Assembly (NCBI GenBank): GCA_030386875.1
Contig: CM059564.1
Location: 40,878,075-40,942,074, forward strand
Direction: 5' to 3'
From: Morinoia aosen
Taxonomy: Eukaryota > Arthropoda > Malacostraca > Amphipoda > Talitridae
DNA: 64,000 nt
In this document: piece by piece, positions 1 to 11,189 of the stretch
Numbering within the stretch: position 1 is the stretch's first letter
How the letters are laid out: every line of letters begins with the position of its first letter
Made by a program: the position numbers and the translations under genes
The notes under the pieces: generated by a model
Database searches by the model: none
What the model saw: the letters and a program-made list of their open reading frames with translations, nothing else
Told to the model about the DNA's origin: nothing

Positions 1-29
1 ATTCAAATCATCTTCATGCCCACCAAGAA

Positions 30-300
30 AACAACTGGGAAGTACCTACCGATAAAAAAGAAGATTAAGCGACACTGGGCAAGAAAATAACCGAGAACCA
101 CCATAAAAATAACAATAAAGCGATACTGGGCAAGCAAACAACCGAGAACCACCATAAAAATAATAGCAATAAAGCGACACTGGGGAAGAAAACAACCGAG
201 AACCACCATAAAATAATAGCAATAAAGCTCACTGGGCAAGAAAACAACCGAGAGCTATATTAAAAATAATAATAGCACTAACAATAAAGCGACACAAGGC
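30..300. repeat. ~53-bp tandem array, about 4-5 degenerate units
   Basis: A unit of roughly 51-62 bases recurs with landmarks GCGACACTGGGCAAG and AACCGAGAACCACCATAAA. Unit starts lie near 69, 120, 174, 227 and 289. The spacing varies because of small indels in an AATAAT-rich segment. Three frames on the minus strand stay open across part of it, but the changing unit length argues against coding. The array probably continues left of the window. Confidence 0.85.
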
Positions 301-488
301 ATGACGGAACTGAAACAAGCTCACAAGAGCTCCACAATCGAGAATAGAGCACAAAGAGGATCCCATTACGGCAGCATGAGTGACATGAGGGAGTTGACTG
401 CGGTCACATGCAGCGCTCGCACACGCCCCTGCGTTCCGCCCACCCCCTTCACATAACTTACGCCATTCCGACCGAACGCTTATTTTTA

Positions 489-540
489 GAAGATATTAAT
501 AACAGGATATCAATAACAAGATATCAATAACAGGATATTA
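489..540. repeat. 14-bp minisatellite, left part
   Basis: Tandem units of the form GATATYAATAACAR, 14 bases each, run up to the left edge of a TTAA-type MITE. The same motif resumes on the right of the MITE, so the two halves appear to be one array split by the insertion. Confidence 0.8.
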
Positions 541-822
541 TTCAATACGCTTGCAGCCGCTGGACGCACATGTGCGTCCAACGGTCACACGTCAAGTGAG
601 GTTGTAAATTGCAGAGTTTAAAAAACGACTTGAATGCTCGAAAAAAAATGCATCTTTCCTAAAGAGTGTGAAAAAGTAATAGCATGATGATATCTCACCT
701 CGTATGCTTAAATCTCTACTAAAAAGATGTTGAAATAATTGAAATGCTGTTCAATCACACCGATCCGCAAATGAGAAATCTACTTAGTGGTTCTCTCACG
801 CCCCCAATAGGCAGTCAACGTG
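541..822 (+). mobile_element. piggyBac-like (TTAA) MITE, copy 1, nested in a minisatellite
   Basis: The right end reads GGCAGTCAACGTG followed by TTAA (823-826). This matches the ends of the other TTAA elements in the window (consensus right end CGCAGTCAACGTG-TTAA). The left end is decayed (TTCAATACGCTTGCAG). The interior shares CTCGTATGCT and TTGAAATAATTGAAATGCT with the copy at 42506-42764. Near the left end is a perfect 20-base palindrome (561-580). No coding capacity. Assignment to the piggyBac group rests only on the TTAA target and end sequence. Confidence 0.65.
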
Positions 823-826
823 TTAA

Positions 827-958
827 TAATAGGATATTGATTTCAAGATATTAATAACAAGATATAACAGGATATTAATAACAAGATATGACAGGATATT
901 AACAACAAGTAATGACAGGAGATTAATAACAAGTAATAACAGAATATTAATGAAAAGA
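827..958. repeat. 14/24-bp minisatellite, right part
   Basis: Continues the GATATTAATAACAA motif right of the MITE. Beyond about 860 it changes to a 24-base unit built from the same word plus GATATGACAG, present about 3-4 times and increasingly degenerate towards 958. This shows a shift from monomer to longer-period amplification. Confidence 0.8.
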
Positions 959-3900
959 AATTAGTAGCTACTATGAACTACCTACCTCTATTATAACTAA
1001 TTTCATCATAAAAATTAGGAGCCCCTTACTCTAAACCGTCGTTTTGGGACAACTGCAATAGATACGACAAAATTAACTACATTATTTAAAAAATAAAAAT
1101 ATTCAACTTGAATTTGCGCAGAGTGAATTAAATAGGTCGTCGAAAATTTATGCGACTTAAAATAATACGCAACAAATAAAACTTAAATTTGAATGCATTT
1201 TCACAAAATAAAGTCTGGGATGAAGCAAAGGAAAACCCAAGACGAACTCAGGTGTGTTCGTGGCAGTGAAACTAAAAAGACTCGAGGTGAAGAACATGGC
1301 ATTCCTCCTGCATTAGGTCATATTCACCAAGGACAAACGCACCTTTACAACAGATTTTTTCTCGGATATACACAAGAAGAGAACCATCTTAATAAAACGG
1401 GGAAGGGCAAATGAATATTTGCCACATGATAGCATCAAAGTTTGGCTTGGTGACGCCATTCTCTTAAAATTGCATTCAACAAGGATCATTTTAAGAGCTA
1501 AAAATTGCTCATCCTTTGCCATTTTTTAAGCTATACGAAATTCTTAGCCCTGTTTGATGGCATCAAACTAATTTGTGGTGAATTGGTCAGAGTCCGAGAA
1601 TATTTTCCGCGTTATCCGATACGACGGCCACACTTACAGGGGGGAGGGGAGAAACTCCGACCCCGGATCTGCGAGATCGATAATTATGAAAAGAGCAGCA
1701 GCAATCGTCCTCAACAAAAGAGGATCCTAAATGCCACTCAACCAACCCGAAAAATACTAACAGCGCTCAATGACGTCACCGCGTGATGGCATCCTCCAAC
1801 GCTCCAGCAACGATGCACAGCAACCTGTGCATTACCTTCAGAACGCGCCATTGTTCTCTTCTGCGTACGTTGAGCACGGCACTTCTCTGCCCTGATAACT
1901 TTTTCTATTTTCAAGATACGATTATACCTAGAGCTGTTTTCAAAACATGGGGCTGTGTTTCGTAAGCAAACTTCTCACACGATTTCAATTTGAAATTTAT
2001 AACGCAATTCATGTATTCAAAGCGCTCACCGGCACCTGCTTTTAAAAATTGCGAAATTCTACAACTTTCGAACACGTTAGGCTTCTTAATATTTCAACTA
2101 TGAATTTCATACAAAAACTTCAGTGTGAGAAGTGAAAGCAAGAAGAACAATTACGTGAGTTGAAATTGGTTCAAGTCGCTTTCAAATGGCTCAAACGTTG
2201 GTTGATCACGTCAGTTCGTGACAGCAGCGCGTACTAATAATCAAAAAATGAACCCTCGTCATAAGCAGCGAAGAACAAACTTAGACCAATCAACAGTGTT
2301 ATGAGCGTCAAAAACAATATTGGGTAAACAAAGCGAGCCAATCACCAACACACACGACAATGAAATTGTACTGGTAGCCTAAAAGCACTGTGCGCCGGAG
2401 AAGAAATACACTCGTATATACATACGTAACTTCTAGTCTCAGTTTGCAATGTTTCCTCGGATAACCTCATAAATGTTCTAGAAAAAGCGCGAGATAGATA
2501 AGTGATGAATACATCTTCAGAAAAAATTACAACGCTAGCTTTCATTTCGTGCACATGAACTCGTCTAAAAAAAAGAAATATAAAAAAATATTTGCAAGAG
2601 AGGGTTGAAGTTTCATGCACAACCTGACAAGGCAGAGCGAAACCAATCTGTGTCAAGGAGCAGGAGTGCTCGAACGTATTTACGAGGCACGAGAAACATT
2701 AGATGAAGAGTGGAAAATTCAAAAAACTTGTTTCTAGAAGTAGACTTGGCGTGAGGACGCCGATGGGTCGTACGTTACTCGTACAGCGGTCACTTCTTGC
2801 CAGCGCTGCCTATTGAGACCGTCACATTACTACACAGGAAGCACTGAAGCCACTCACGTCGCCCACCGTCCGCAAGGATGTTTTTTAATCAGGTACAGGG
2901 CGACTGTCATCAATGAATCCGAACATTTGATAGGACCAGGTGACGGCCGCCCCCATTAGCGACAGGTTCATGCTGAGGCGGGCTGCATGACGCCAATTAA
3001 GTCCGAGATCCACAAAACAACGGGTGTTTGGACACAAGTTTACAAACGAAAACTATTAAAATAAGTCGAGCATGCGTGAGTGAGGTCGTACCAAACGTAA
3101 ATAGTCCAATGAGAGGATCGAAAAACTCAAAACATGCGTAGATATCATCCTTTTCCTTCGACGAAGATGAGGCCCACACAGGTTCAAACGAACTTGCAAC
3201 CATTGGATGCAACACATCAGCAACAACTTCATTTATTAGAAAGTTCCTAGAATGTATAGATTCACTGAATATAAACGCCTCGAACGATTCCCGAATGCAT
3301 GGAAATGATACATAAAATGAAAGTAATCAAACGCATAACATTAGTCAAAATCGTTGCGTATAAGAAATTATTCATTGAAGCTAGCCACTTCCTAAGAACG
3401 ACTAAACCGTCATATGGAGAAACATAACACGAAAGAAAACTAAACGGAAAGTTGACCTCAAAATATTTGAAAAATGGGGAATTCAATCCTGTCGCAGAGT
3501 TCACTTAATGAACAAAAACAAGGAGCGAGAACACAACACGTAATTTAACGTTGAGTAAATTAAACGTTCCTCACCAATTAACGTCAGTAACGTCGAGCTA
3601 TAATATTCCACCTAAATAGGGAGCTTCAGCACAACACTTGAATTGAGCTGAAAAAATAGTTCTCCCTTGAAACGCTTACGAACCGCGCTATCTAGAAAAT
3701 TAGGTAGATCACTTGAACAACGAGCGAGCACGCGTAGACATGACAGTACACAGCTAGCAGGCACGCCACTGCCAACGGCACGCTACATATGAGGCTTCTC
3801 ACAGAAATTCATGCTTAGCTATATCTCATGAATGATTCATATAATGATACTCTATGACCGAAATTCAAATTATTTTGAATAATCACCAATTTGAATACGA

Positions 3901-4735
3901 ATTAAGTATTCCCACGAACAAAATGCATATAAATGAGCAGAATGTGGGAAGCAAATGAATATGAAACGTCGAATTTTCCTCCTGACACAAAGAGACTACA
4001 GTTTAAAAATGGGTAAGGCCTAGTTAATAAAGCGTGTGGCTATTCAATGAGCGAAGATCAAACCGATTGGTCCTCGATAAATGACACCTGTAGAAGATGG
4101 CATACGATTACAGAGGAATGAAGGCCTGCCACGCCATCATATGTGAATTACTCGAGCATAAAATACCTACAAAACTGGAATGGAAGGTGTCAATGCCGAA
4201 CAACTTCTAATGAATATGAAAGGAGGCGAATAATATAGGTGCATTAGCCAGTAGTATATTAATGGCGATATTTCAAAAATTTGCACCAAGAATTATCGGA
4301 TGGTCATTAGGTCTTGTTGCTGGTGTTTTCAAGCCACATGGAAGCCTTATAAAAACGACATTAAAATCCGCTAACGTGGAAGTTTATCAAAATTGATCAC
4401 TGAAAGTATGTTGCATGTCTATACTGACGCAATAGAAAATCTAAAAGCGTTCATTTTTCCTCTCCTGCATCAAAAAAGTATCCATCAAACCTAGGAAATT
4501 TTTCTTTTCTAGCATTAAATACGGAAAGTTTTTGACAACAGAGCAGGCACGTTGAACAATGCGACCAGCAAAACCTCAAAATAAAGATATACTAAAATTA
4601 TTATCAATATCGATCTTAAAGCAAGCGTTTGATATTTTCTAATAACAGGATCAGATTCTTAATTAATAGCATTTCATTTTCCAGAAGTTAGTTTTAGCAT
4701 TCAGAGTTTGCTCACGAAACGATACAGCTTTCCAG
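959..4735. other. Unannotated AT-rich stretch
   Basis: No recognisable gene, RNA gene or mobile element was seen on either strand. Open frames are at most about 104 codons, have no recognisable motif, and are within chance expectation. There is a short G-rich run near 1639-1650. The + strand is richer in A than T, as in the rest of the left two thirds of the window. Confidence 0.6.
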
Positions 4736-5030
4736 TGTCATATAATTTTTCGAATGTTGCTGACGTCGACCGAATCGAATTGTACGCTACGAAGCGTACT
4801 CATAGAAAAACAGAAAAAAGTTCAATGACGGGTCAAATCATTTTCGAATGTTGCTACTGTCGATCGTATCGTATGCTACCAAACGTACTCGTAGAAAAAC
4901 AAAAAATTTCAACGACGTGTCATAATTTTATCGAATGTTGCTTCTTTCGATCGAATCTTATCGTATGCTACAATCCGCACTCGAGAAAACAGTAGAAAAA
5001 ATGTTCAACGACATGTCAGTGAGCCGCTGC
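4736..5030. repeat. ~90-bp tandem triplicate
   Basis: Three units are marked by CGAATGTTGCT at 4751, 4845 and 4932 (spacings 94 and 87). Each is followed by a CGATCGAATC-like word, GTACTCGTAGAAAAACA and CAACGACRTGTCA. The units have diverged by substitutions and small indels. The open frames across them are explained by the repeat and have no known domain. Confidence 0.85.
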
Positions 5031-5786
5031 GAAGCGATAAATCACGGCGCGCATGTACGGCGCACGTCGGACCACAGCAGCGGCCACGTGGAAACCGGAG
5101 GATCGTTTGAATATCTGATCGATGTAAGATAGATGAATCTGACTCTTCGGTGCCTTGATTTATTTGCACGTTATGCATTTTTGCCACTAAGCGACGTCAA
5201 TTTGAACTCGATGTTTTTGCATAGTTGCAAGAATACAAAAATAATTTTTTCCAGTGACGGCTCAGGTTACACTGCCCCCTTTAATGCTGGCAGTAACATT
5301 TTCTGCTAGCCAACATTAATGTAACTTGAGTAAATACATTGTTTTTAACTTAATACAAACTGAGAATCTGCAACCTGTTTCAGTGCGTAGCTCAACACTG
5401 GGGCAGATTATCATCACAGATATTGACTGAAACCAGGTAGGCCTAACAAATGAAAAATGCATTGGACTAACAAAATCCCATGTGCTAAAACAAAAATTCT
5501 TCAGTCGTAATAGGTTTCTTTTCGAGAGCATGTATATTAATGACTGAATCGAGAAAAAAAATTTACTAAACTATAGATATGAACACAGTGATTTTCTTCC
5601 ATCAAAACTGCAGACGTCACACTAGGATACGCTAGGGTTAAGACGCGATTCAGAGGCAAGGAAAGCAGTAGGAGAATGGGACGCAAGACATAAAATGCAG
5701 ATTAGCCAACGAAGAAGCCACAAAAGCTCAGAAAATAAGCACCTGGCGCTGTGACCTGACGTAGGAGCATAAGCAGGTCACTGATC

Positions 5787-5823
<37 letters not shown>

Positions 5824-6154
5824 GCGCGCGTCGTGGCGGCGCTAATGAAGCTCAAGTAATCCATACGGGCAGGTGGAGGGAGCGCTGGAGCAGCCTGAGG
5901 TAACAACCGGGCGACCTACGCTTATTTATGGCGCAATGGTAGCAGTGATACTGGAATATTTGCTTCTTTCTTCGTGCGGTTCTCAACGCTGGGTTTCAGG
6001 GATCATAAAGTAGCCTCGGAGCTCGCTCTTGTGCTCCTGCGCGTTACTTATTAAAGCTAAGAAACCTTCAGGGTTTTATTTTTCTGTCTCCCTGTAAAAA
6101 TAAACCTTAATTATTCATTAGCTTATTCGTATGTCTATGAAACTAACATTTTTC
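5031..6154. other. Unannotated stretch apart from a microsatellite
   Basis: Apart from the (CA)n/(CG)n tract at 5789-5830, nothing recognisable was seen: no motif-bearing open frame, no structured RNA signature and no transposon end. Confidence 0.5.
5789..5830. repeat. (CA)n-(CG)n microsatellite
   Basis: About 16 CA dinucleotides run directly into CGCGCGCGCG. Alternating purine-pyrimidine sequence of this kind can adopt Z-DNA under supercoiling, but nothing here shows that it has a function. Confidence 0.95.
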
Positions 6155-6156
6155 TA

Positions 6157-6329
6157 CAGGGTGGCGCAAAAGTCACTTATCCATTTTGAATGTTTTTCAA
6201 ATTCGTATCATCGACGGAGGAAAAACTTGAAGGTTGTCTCTTTCATTTCGTATTTAACGCATTTAATAGCTATATTAGTTGTCGTATAATCAATGTTCAC
6301 AACGGTAAAATGGTTTTTGCGTTACCCTC
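6157..6329. mobile_element. Tc1/mariner-type MITE flanked by TA
   Basis: The left end CAGGGTGGCGCAAAAGTC and the reverse complement of the right end, GAGGGTAACGCAAAAAC, match at most positions. The 173-bp unit is bounded by TA at 6155-6156 and 6330-6331, the target duplication used by Tc1/mariner elements. The interior is non-coding, so this would be a non-autonomous derivative. The family assignment rests on the ends and TA only. Confidence 0.65.
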
Positions 6330-6836
6330 TACAAATGTTTCATACCATCCCTGATTTTAAAATGCATGTCAAAGGAATTTGAATGAAGCTCACAAAATTC
6401 AGGAAACCAACGAGGACACGTATTCTGAAAACGAACAATGCAATAAAATTCAATACCTTTTAGAAAGGAAGCCTTGAACAGATTCAGTATCGAAAATAAT
6501 CAAACTTCATCGATAATGCAAAAAATTGTAAAAAAATTTAAAGTTCATAACAGCAGCTGGCGAACTTGGGCTAGGAAGGCCATTTCCAAATTTAACAGGA
6601 ACCATGAAAAGAGATCACACAATTGCAGTCACCAACGCAGTATGATAAAGTGACATGTGTGACACGCTATGACGTCAGTTAACAAGTAATTTCCTGACGT
6701 CTTGACGGGACCTTGCCAGTTCCCAGCATCGTTGGTCACATAAAGTTTTGTTTGTTTTTTTGAAAACCTGGCAACCCACGTACGAAAACGTAAATTATTT
6801 ACTACGCTAGAAAAACAGCCAATGTAATTCAAACTA

Positions 6837-7157
6837 TGTACGTTGGGTTTTTATCTGCATGGTCAAGTTAACTTACTTACTGGGACCACCAAATTGCTTA
6901 GTTTATGTTATCGATTGTTTCTTTTCTTTTCATCTACATGCATTACTTTAATCTAAAGAACTAAGATCACTTTCCTCTAAACACTGTAAAACAAAAAAAT
7001 TATTTTACAATGTTTACCTCAAAATGATCGTAGTTCTTTAGATTGAAGTAATGCATGAAGATACAAGAAAAAGAAACAATAGATAATATAAACCAAGCAT
7101 TTTGGTGATCCCAGTAAATAAGTTAACTTGACCATGCAGGTGGAAAAATAATGTACA
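6837..7157. mobile_element. Foldback element: two ~155-bp inverted arms with a ~12-nt loop
   Basis: The left arm (6837 to about 6991) is nearly the reverse complement of the right arm (about 7004-7157). Landmarks include GCATGGTCAAGTTAACTTA in the left arm and its complement near 7117-7135, and AATCTAAAGAACTA paired with its complement near 7034-7047. The loop is about CAAAAAAATTAT. Outer ends are TGTACG and its partner TGTACA, flanked by TA at 6835-6836 and 7158-7159. That fits a hairpin-type MITE with TA target duplication. A transcript would fold into a long near-perfect duplex. No protein is encoded. Confidence 0.85.
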
Positions 7158-7321
7158 TATAACCGTAAATGCAAGTAAATAACAGAGGGGTGACAGAAAC
7201 TAATAAATATTCAACGCTCAATTACGGAAACGGAAGTTGAATTTTCATCCCAAATATCTCACGTATCTAAAACAACACCCTAATAATGCAAAATCTTCAG
7301 CACGCTGCGTTGATCTACAAC

Positions 7322-7395
<74 letters not shown>
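7322..7395. repeat. (AAT)n microsatellite, about 25 units
   Basis: An uninterrupted AAT tract. It reads as poly-asparagine in one frame, which creates a spurious short open frame at 7237-7470. Confidence 0.97.
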
Positions 7396-7396
<1 letters not shown>

Positions 7397-7728
7397 CCAT
7401 GAGTATGAAATTTCATTCGAAAACAAAATACAAATATTTCAGTCTCAAATTATTCAGCTGTGAAGAATAATACACCAGTTTCGTAAATTGAAGTCATACC
7501 TCGGCCCAAAAAACGATTCAATTTTTATTAGCAGCGACGCAGCTCTCGGTCAGGCGGGCAACCCTAAAGACAACTTCGAAGTTTGTTTGCTCATTTGAGG
7601 CCCCGGAGTAAAACTTCTCCCGTGAGTTCAGATCGAGATACAGAACACCATTGAAGAAGTAATTCCATTTTGAGTAACGCCTCAGAAACTAATTTCTCCA
7701 ACGATGACATGTATGGGACTGAACTTTG

Positions 7729-7929
7729 GATTATAAGTTAATTTCAGCGTCCCTAACCGCGACAGAGGTGTTCCTACGAGAGGAAGGATGAATGCACCAT
7801 TTACTGTGGCATTTATAGAAAGGGGAATCTTTGAACAAGATGCGCCTCCACACCCAGCGCATAGAAACAGGTATATTGATAGAAGTTTATGAAATGAGGT
7901 CAAAGTTGAAGAAGAAAGTATGAGTAATA
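7729..7929 (+). repeat. Interspersed repeat family A, copy 1, 5' part
   Basis: This is the left part of a ~360-bp dispersed repeat found eight times in the window. Recognisable words are GATTATAAGTTA, the TCCCTAACCG block, GGAAGG-ATG-ACCATTTA, and GAAGTTTATGAA followed by AAAGTTGAAGAAGAAAGTA. It breaks off at 7929 where a mariner element begins and resumes at 8700. The copy is more diverged than those at 31.6 and 41.1 kb, which suggests it is older. Confidence 0.85.
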
Positions 7930-8699
7930 CGAGGCCTGTCGAAAAAGTATCCGACCTTAATTTTTCCCGCGCAAAGTAGTGATTCTAAGGCGGCGCCACT
8001 GTGCACGGTGGAAGGAGGAATCTTAATGCGCATGCTTGACTTTTTTCACCGCATTCACTTGGGCCAGTCACTGGCTGGTGGTCGCCAAGTAAGGTGCTGT
8101 TCTAAGTGTTTGTCGGATTTAGTTTTCTTGCAAGATGACTGAACGAATTGAGCAAAGACACTGCATCAAATTTTGTCAAAAGCTTGGTGATTCTCAAATT
8201 GAAACAATTCGTAAGATTCAGCAGGTGTTTGGGGAAGATGCTATGGGTGTAACACAAATTAAGGAGTGGTTCAACCGATTCAAAGATGGCCGCACATCAG
8301 CGGAGAGTGAGCAGCGTTGTGGCAGGCGTTGTGGCAGGCCGCACATTCATCCCATTTGATCCGCAATTTCTTGGCCAAACATGGAATTACGACCGTTCGC
8401 CAACCTCCCTACTCTCCAGACCTGGCTCCTTGCGACTTCTGGTTGTTTCCAAAATTGAAGACACCACTGAAAGGATCCCGTTTTGAGAGTAGAGAAGAGA
8501 TAATGCGGAACGCGACGACAGAGCTGAACACCATTCCAAAAGAAGACTTCCAGAGGTGTTTCCGGCAGTGGAAGGATCGGTGGGCTAAGTGTGTGGAAGC
8601 ACAAGGAGCCTACTTTGAAGGGGATTAGGGTCCCAACCCCGTCAGGTTGTTGAAGTATTTTTTCTGGCCAAAGGTCGGATACTTTTTCGACAGGCCTCG
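7930..8699 (+). mobile_element. Internally deleted mariner element with 29-bp perfect inverted ends
   Basis: The 29 bases at 7930-7958 (starting CGAGGCCTGTCGAAAAAG) are the exact reverse complement of 8671-8699. TA dinucleotides flank both ends (7928-7929 and 8700-8701), the mariner target duplication. The element is 770 bp, against roughly 1.3 kb for intact mariners. It holds a broken transposase lacking its centre. Perfect inverted ends suggest it could have been moved in trans by a related transposase. It is inserted in family A copy 1. Confidence 0.95.
8135..8628 (+). pseudogene. Mariner transposase relic (N-terminal HTH and C-terminal end, centre deleted)
   Basis: Mariner transposases bind the inverted ends through N-terminal helix-turn-helix domains and cut DNA with a DDE/D domain. 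Residues 1 to about 62 from the ATG at 8135 match the first HTH region (KLGDSQIETIRKIQQVFG, then IKEWFNRFKDGRTS). After an RxGR-like segment at about 8316-8339 the frame shifts. The rest, in another frame up to the TAG at 8626-8628, has the C-terminal signature YSPDLAPCDFWLFPKL. Its second Asp (codon 8434-8436) corresponds to the third catalytic acid of mariners. The region carrying the first two catalytic Asp residues is missing, so no active enzyme can be made. A 12-base word (GTTGTGGCAGGC) is present twice in tandem at the junction (8316-8327, 8328-8339), probably a repair scar. Confidence 0.93.
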
Positions 8700-8874
8700 T
8701 ATGTGCTGAAAAGAAGGACAGAAGTGTACCAAAAAGAATTATGGTCCGTGATAAAATGAAAGACCTGTTCTATTTCATGATGAAGAACGCCCAACAAAAT
8801 TTCTGCTCAGAACCTCAAATTTTCCCCTCAGAGCCTTAATTCCCATCCATACAAAAGTCGTACCACCATGAGAC
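8700..8874 (+). repeat. Interspersed repeat family A, copy 1, 3' part
   Basis: Resumes family A directly after the mariner with GTGCTGAAAAGAAGGACAG and TGGTCCGTGATAAAATGAA, and ends near GTCGTACCACCATGAG. Joined across the TA target it restores the order seen in uninterrupted copies. This shows that the mariner landed in a pre-existing repeat. Confidence 0.85.
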
Positions 8875-9179
8875 CTGGAGGAGGGAGGGGGGTATGTGGC
8901 TAAAACACTGGCCTAAAAAAAAATACCTGATAAAACTCGAATCGACATCTGTTCATTCCACATACAGGGAGAGAGACGTTCGTAGAAAACTTATGAACAG
9001 TTTAAAACCTTATAAGCAGCGCATTTAGTCAACTGATATTCTGAAAGACATGTGCACCTCATGTAGCAACTACGATACTTCCGATACTCTCTAGTTCGAG
9101 AAACCGTTTATCTGTAGACGTTCTTTGCCATCTACAAACGTGAGCCGAGAAATGCAGGCTAGATAAGTAGCATCGTTAA

Positions 9180-9357
9180 CACGTTGTCTAGCGATTCGAC
9201 TCCTCGATGGGTCGTTTGAAAACTTAACAATCTTTTAAAATTAACGGTATTCAATGGAACAAGTTATTATTTGATATTTACAATTTGGTTAACACATTTT
9301 AACTTCAAGTTTGAGCTGATCGTTGAACTTCAGTTTACCCCCATCGCAGTCAAGGTG
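9180..9357 (+). mobile_element. piggyBac-like (TTAA) MITE, copy 2
   Basis: The left end CACGTTGTCTAGCG follows TTAA (9176-9179). The right end ATCGCAGTCAAGGTG precedes TTGA (9358-9361), a decayed TTAA. The interior shares TTGAACTTCAGTTTA and AAGTTTGAG with the copies at 33591 and 60545, and GATGGGTCGTTTGAAAA with the 33.6-kb copy. It is 178 bp and non-coding. Confidence 0.75.
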
Positions 9358-10188
9358 TTGAGTTGTCGAGCGATCACGTGAGCGAAGGGAGCCCCCCGTC
9401 CCCCAAAGGAGGGGACGAGGCAGGTGCACCAGAATATGAGGGCTTCGCGGCTTCATAAATTACAGCCCCACAGGCCAACGCCAGACAAGCAGCTTCAATA
9501 AATAGACTTTTAATTAACACGCCCCAGCAGAACTTCATTTCAGACGTCACGCGTCGAGTGAAAAGCAGAGAGATTTTATGCAGTAAGTCGAGAACTCAGA
9601 AGAAAAGCCATCTGATAACATCGGCATGAGTCTGCAGGTGAAAGAAGGGCATCGCGACCATGAGCGAGCGGTAGCACGCAACGCCGGAGGTCATCGACAT
9701 CTCACGGAAAACGGGTTTGTGCTCCCATGAAATTATATATTGGGCAATATGAAAGACGTGGTGGCATCGTGCGATTTTTGGCCGATATTTCTGCGCGCTG
9801 TTCGCCGCAATCTGCTGTTCATGTACATTGCGATCGATTCTCACGTTCTTCGCAAATCCGAAGTGGATTGCAAAACGCACTGGGCGCGCATGCGGACACG
9901 ACAATAACACACCTGAACTTGCACAGTTTGTGAGTCTCTTGGTTTGTTATCACCTTGCCCAGTCTCTGTCAAATACCATTTTAAGTTAACAAAATATAAA
10001 CTGCACTCGTCAACGCATGAGAAGCCAACCCACATAAATCATTTAGAGGCAAATTTTAATACCTTATAGAGCGAGCACTAAATAAACTTGTCCATTTTCG
10101 ATAGAAATTCATAGGAGAAACTGCTACGAGATACTAAGCACAGACTTAACTGAAGAAATTACTCGATACTAAGTTCAAATTCTATGCC

Positions 10189-10547
10189 GGAAATTAGATC
10201 AGTTGTAAGTTTAACATAATACAAAACAAAGGAACGAAACAAATGCGTTACAAAGAGAGGAAAATGGAAGGGACCGTTTAGTTTGATACAAAAGGGAACG
10301 CGGAGTTTATGCACAAAGAACATTGGAACAGAAAGCTGAGAAAGAAGTTCATAAAGCAAGATAAAACTAGAGGAAAGTAGCATGCGCTGAAAAACAGGAC
10401 AGCAGTGAACTAAAAAGAGATGGTCCGCAACAAAACGGAAAAGCCTTTCTTATTTAAAAAAAAAGGGAAGCCTACCTAACCTTTAGTTTGGAACCTCACA
10501 TACTCCTCACGGGAGCGCTAATCCAATAGTTGTATCCTCCAAAGGAG
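10189..10547 (+). repeat. Interspersed repeat family A, copy 2
   Basis: A near full-length copy with GGGAACGCGGAGTTTATGC, AGAAAGAAGTTCATAAAGCA, GCTGAAAAACAGGACAGCAG and an end stem CTCC-AAA-GGAG. The upstream terminal stem is partly deleted (CCAATAGTTGTATC). The T-rich complement gives a 74-codon open frame on the minus strand. Similar frames recur in other copies, but none is intact across copies. Confidence 0.85.
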
Positions 10548-11014
10548 AAAATACACCCCTGGGATTAAGGGAACGGGTAATTTATGGACAAGTCAACACC
10601 GCATTTCTTACGCTTAGAAATAGGAAAATGTAAGGTGTGTGAAATAAGTTAGAAGTTGAAAAAGTACAAGATGCAGAAAAGTTGAAAAGGCAGGATAGAA
10701 AATTATTAAGGCGTATAGTTTAGCCCAGAATTAATAAAGAACGTTGTCATAACTTGACAAAAAAAAATAAAATTTGCATAGATTTATGACAGAAAATTTG
10801 GATCATTTTTCGTAATTTCCTTGCAGTATTTTTGTTTCAAGATCTTATCTTAGGAATTAAGAAGCACGGGTTCGAGATGTAAGAGTGTATAAAAGCCAAC
10901 CGAAGTCAAATCTAGCGACATGCATGAGAGCTTGACAAAGCTTCGTGTGAGCATGTATACGTAGGTTAACAATTCAAAAAGCAAGGCTGTTCTTAACTTG
11001 CACAGTAATCAGCT

Positions 11015-11188
11015 AACTATTTTTCGAACATCGAGTTAAGAATAGTCATTTCGGTTGTTCTCAACTTCCTTGGCTCTTGTTTGACAGTTTGTTGGCAAGC
11101 AAACTATTTTTCGACCTTCGAGTGATTGATTAATTGAGTTATTTCGGACACGAAAAATTCAACGATAAACACATGCGTCTCAAACTAC
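11015..11188. repeat. ~87-bp two-copy duplication, degenerate
   Basis: AACTATTTTTCGAMCWTCGAGT occurs at 11015 and 11102, each followed by an AGT-ATTTCGG word. The copies are diverged and partly gapped. Confidence 0.5.
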
Positions 11189-11189
11189 G

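Noticed and set aside
7237-7470. Asn-rich short protein
   Set aside because: The frame is an (AAT)n microsatellite with short random ends.
8347-8604. Minus-strand frame opposite the mariner C-terminus
   Set aside because: It is a shadow of the transposase relic on the + strand.
9398-9418. Short hairpin CGTCCCC...GGGGACG as a terminator or regulatory element
   Set aside because: It is a 7-base stem in a GC-rich spot with no adjoining gene; such hairpins are expected by chance.
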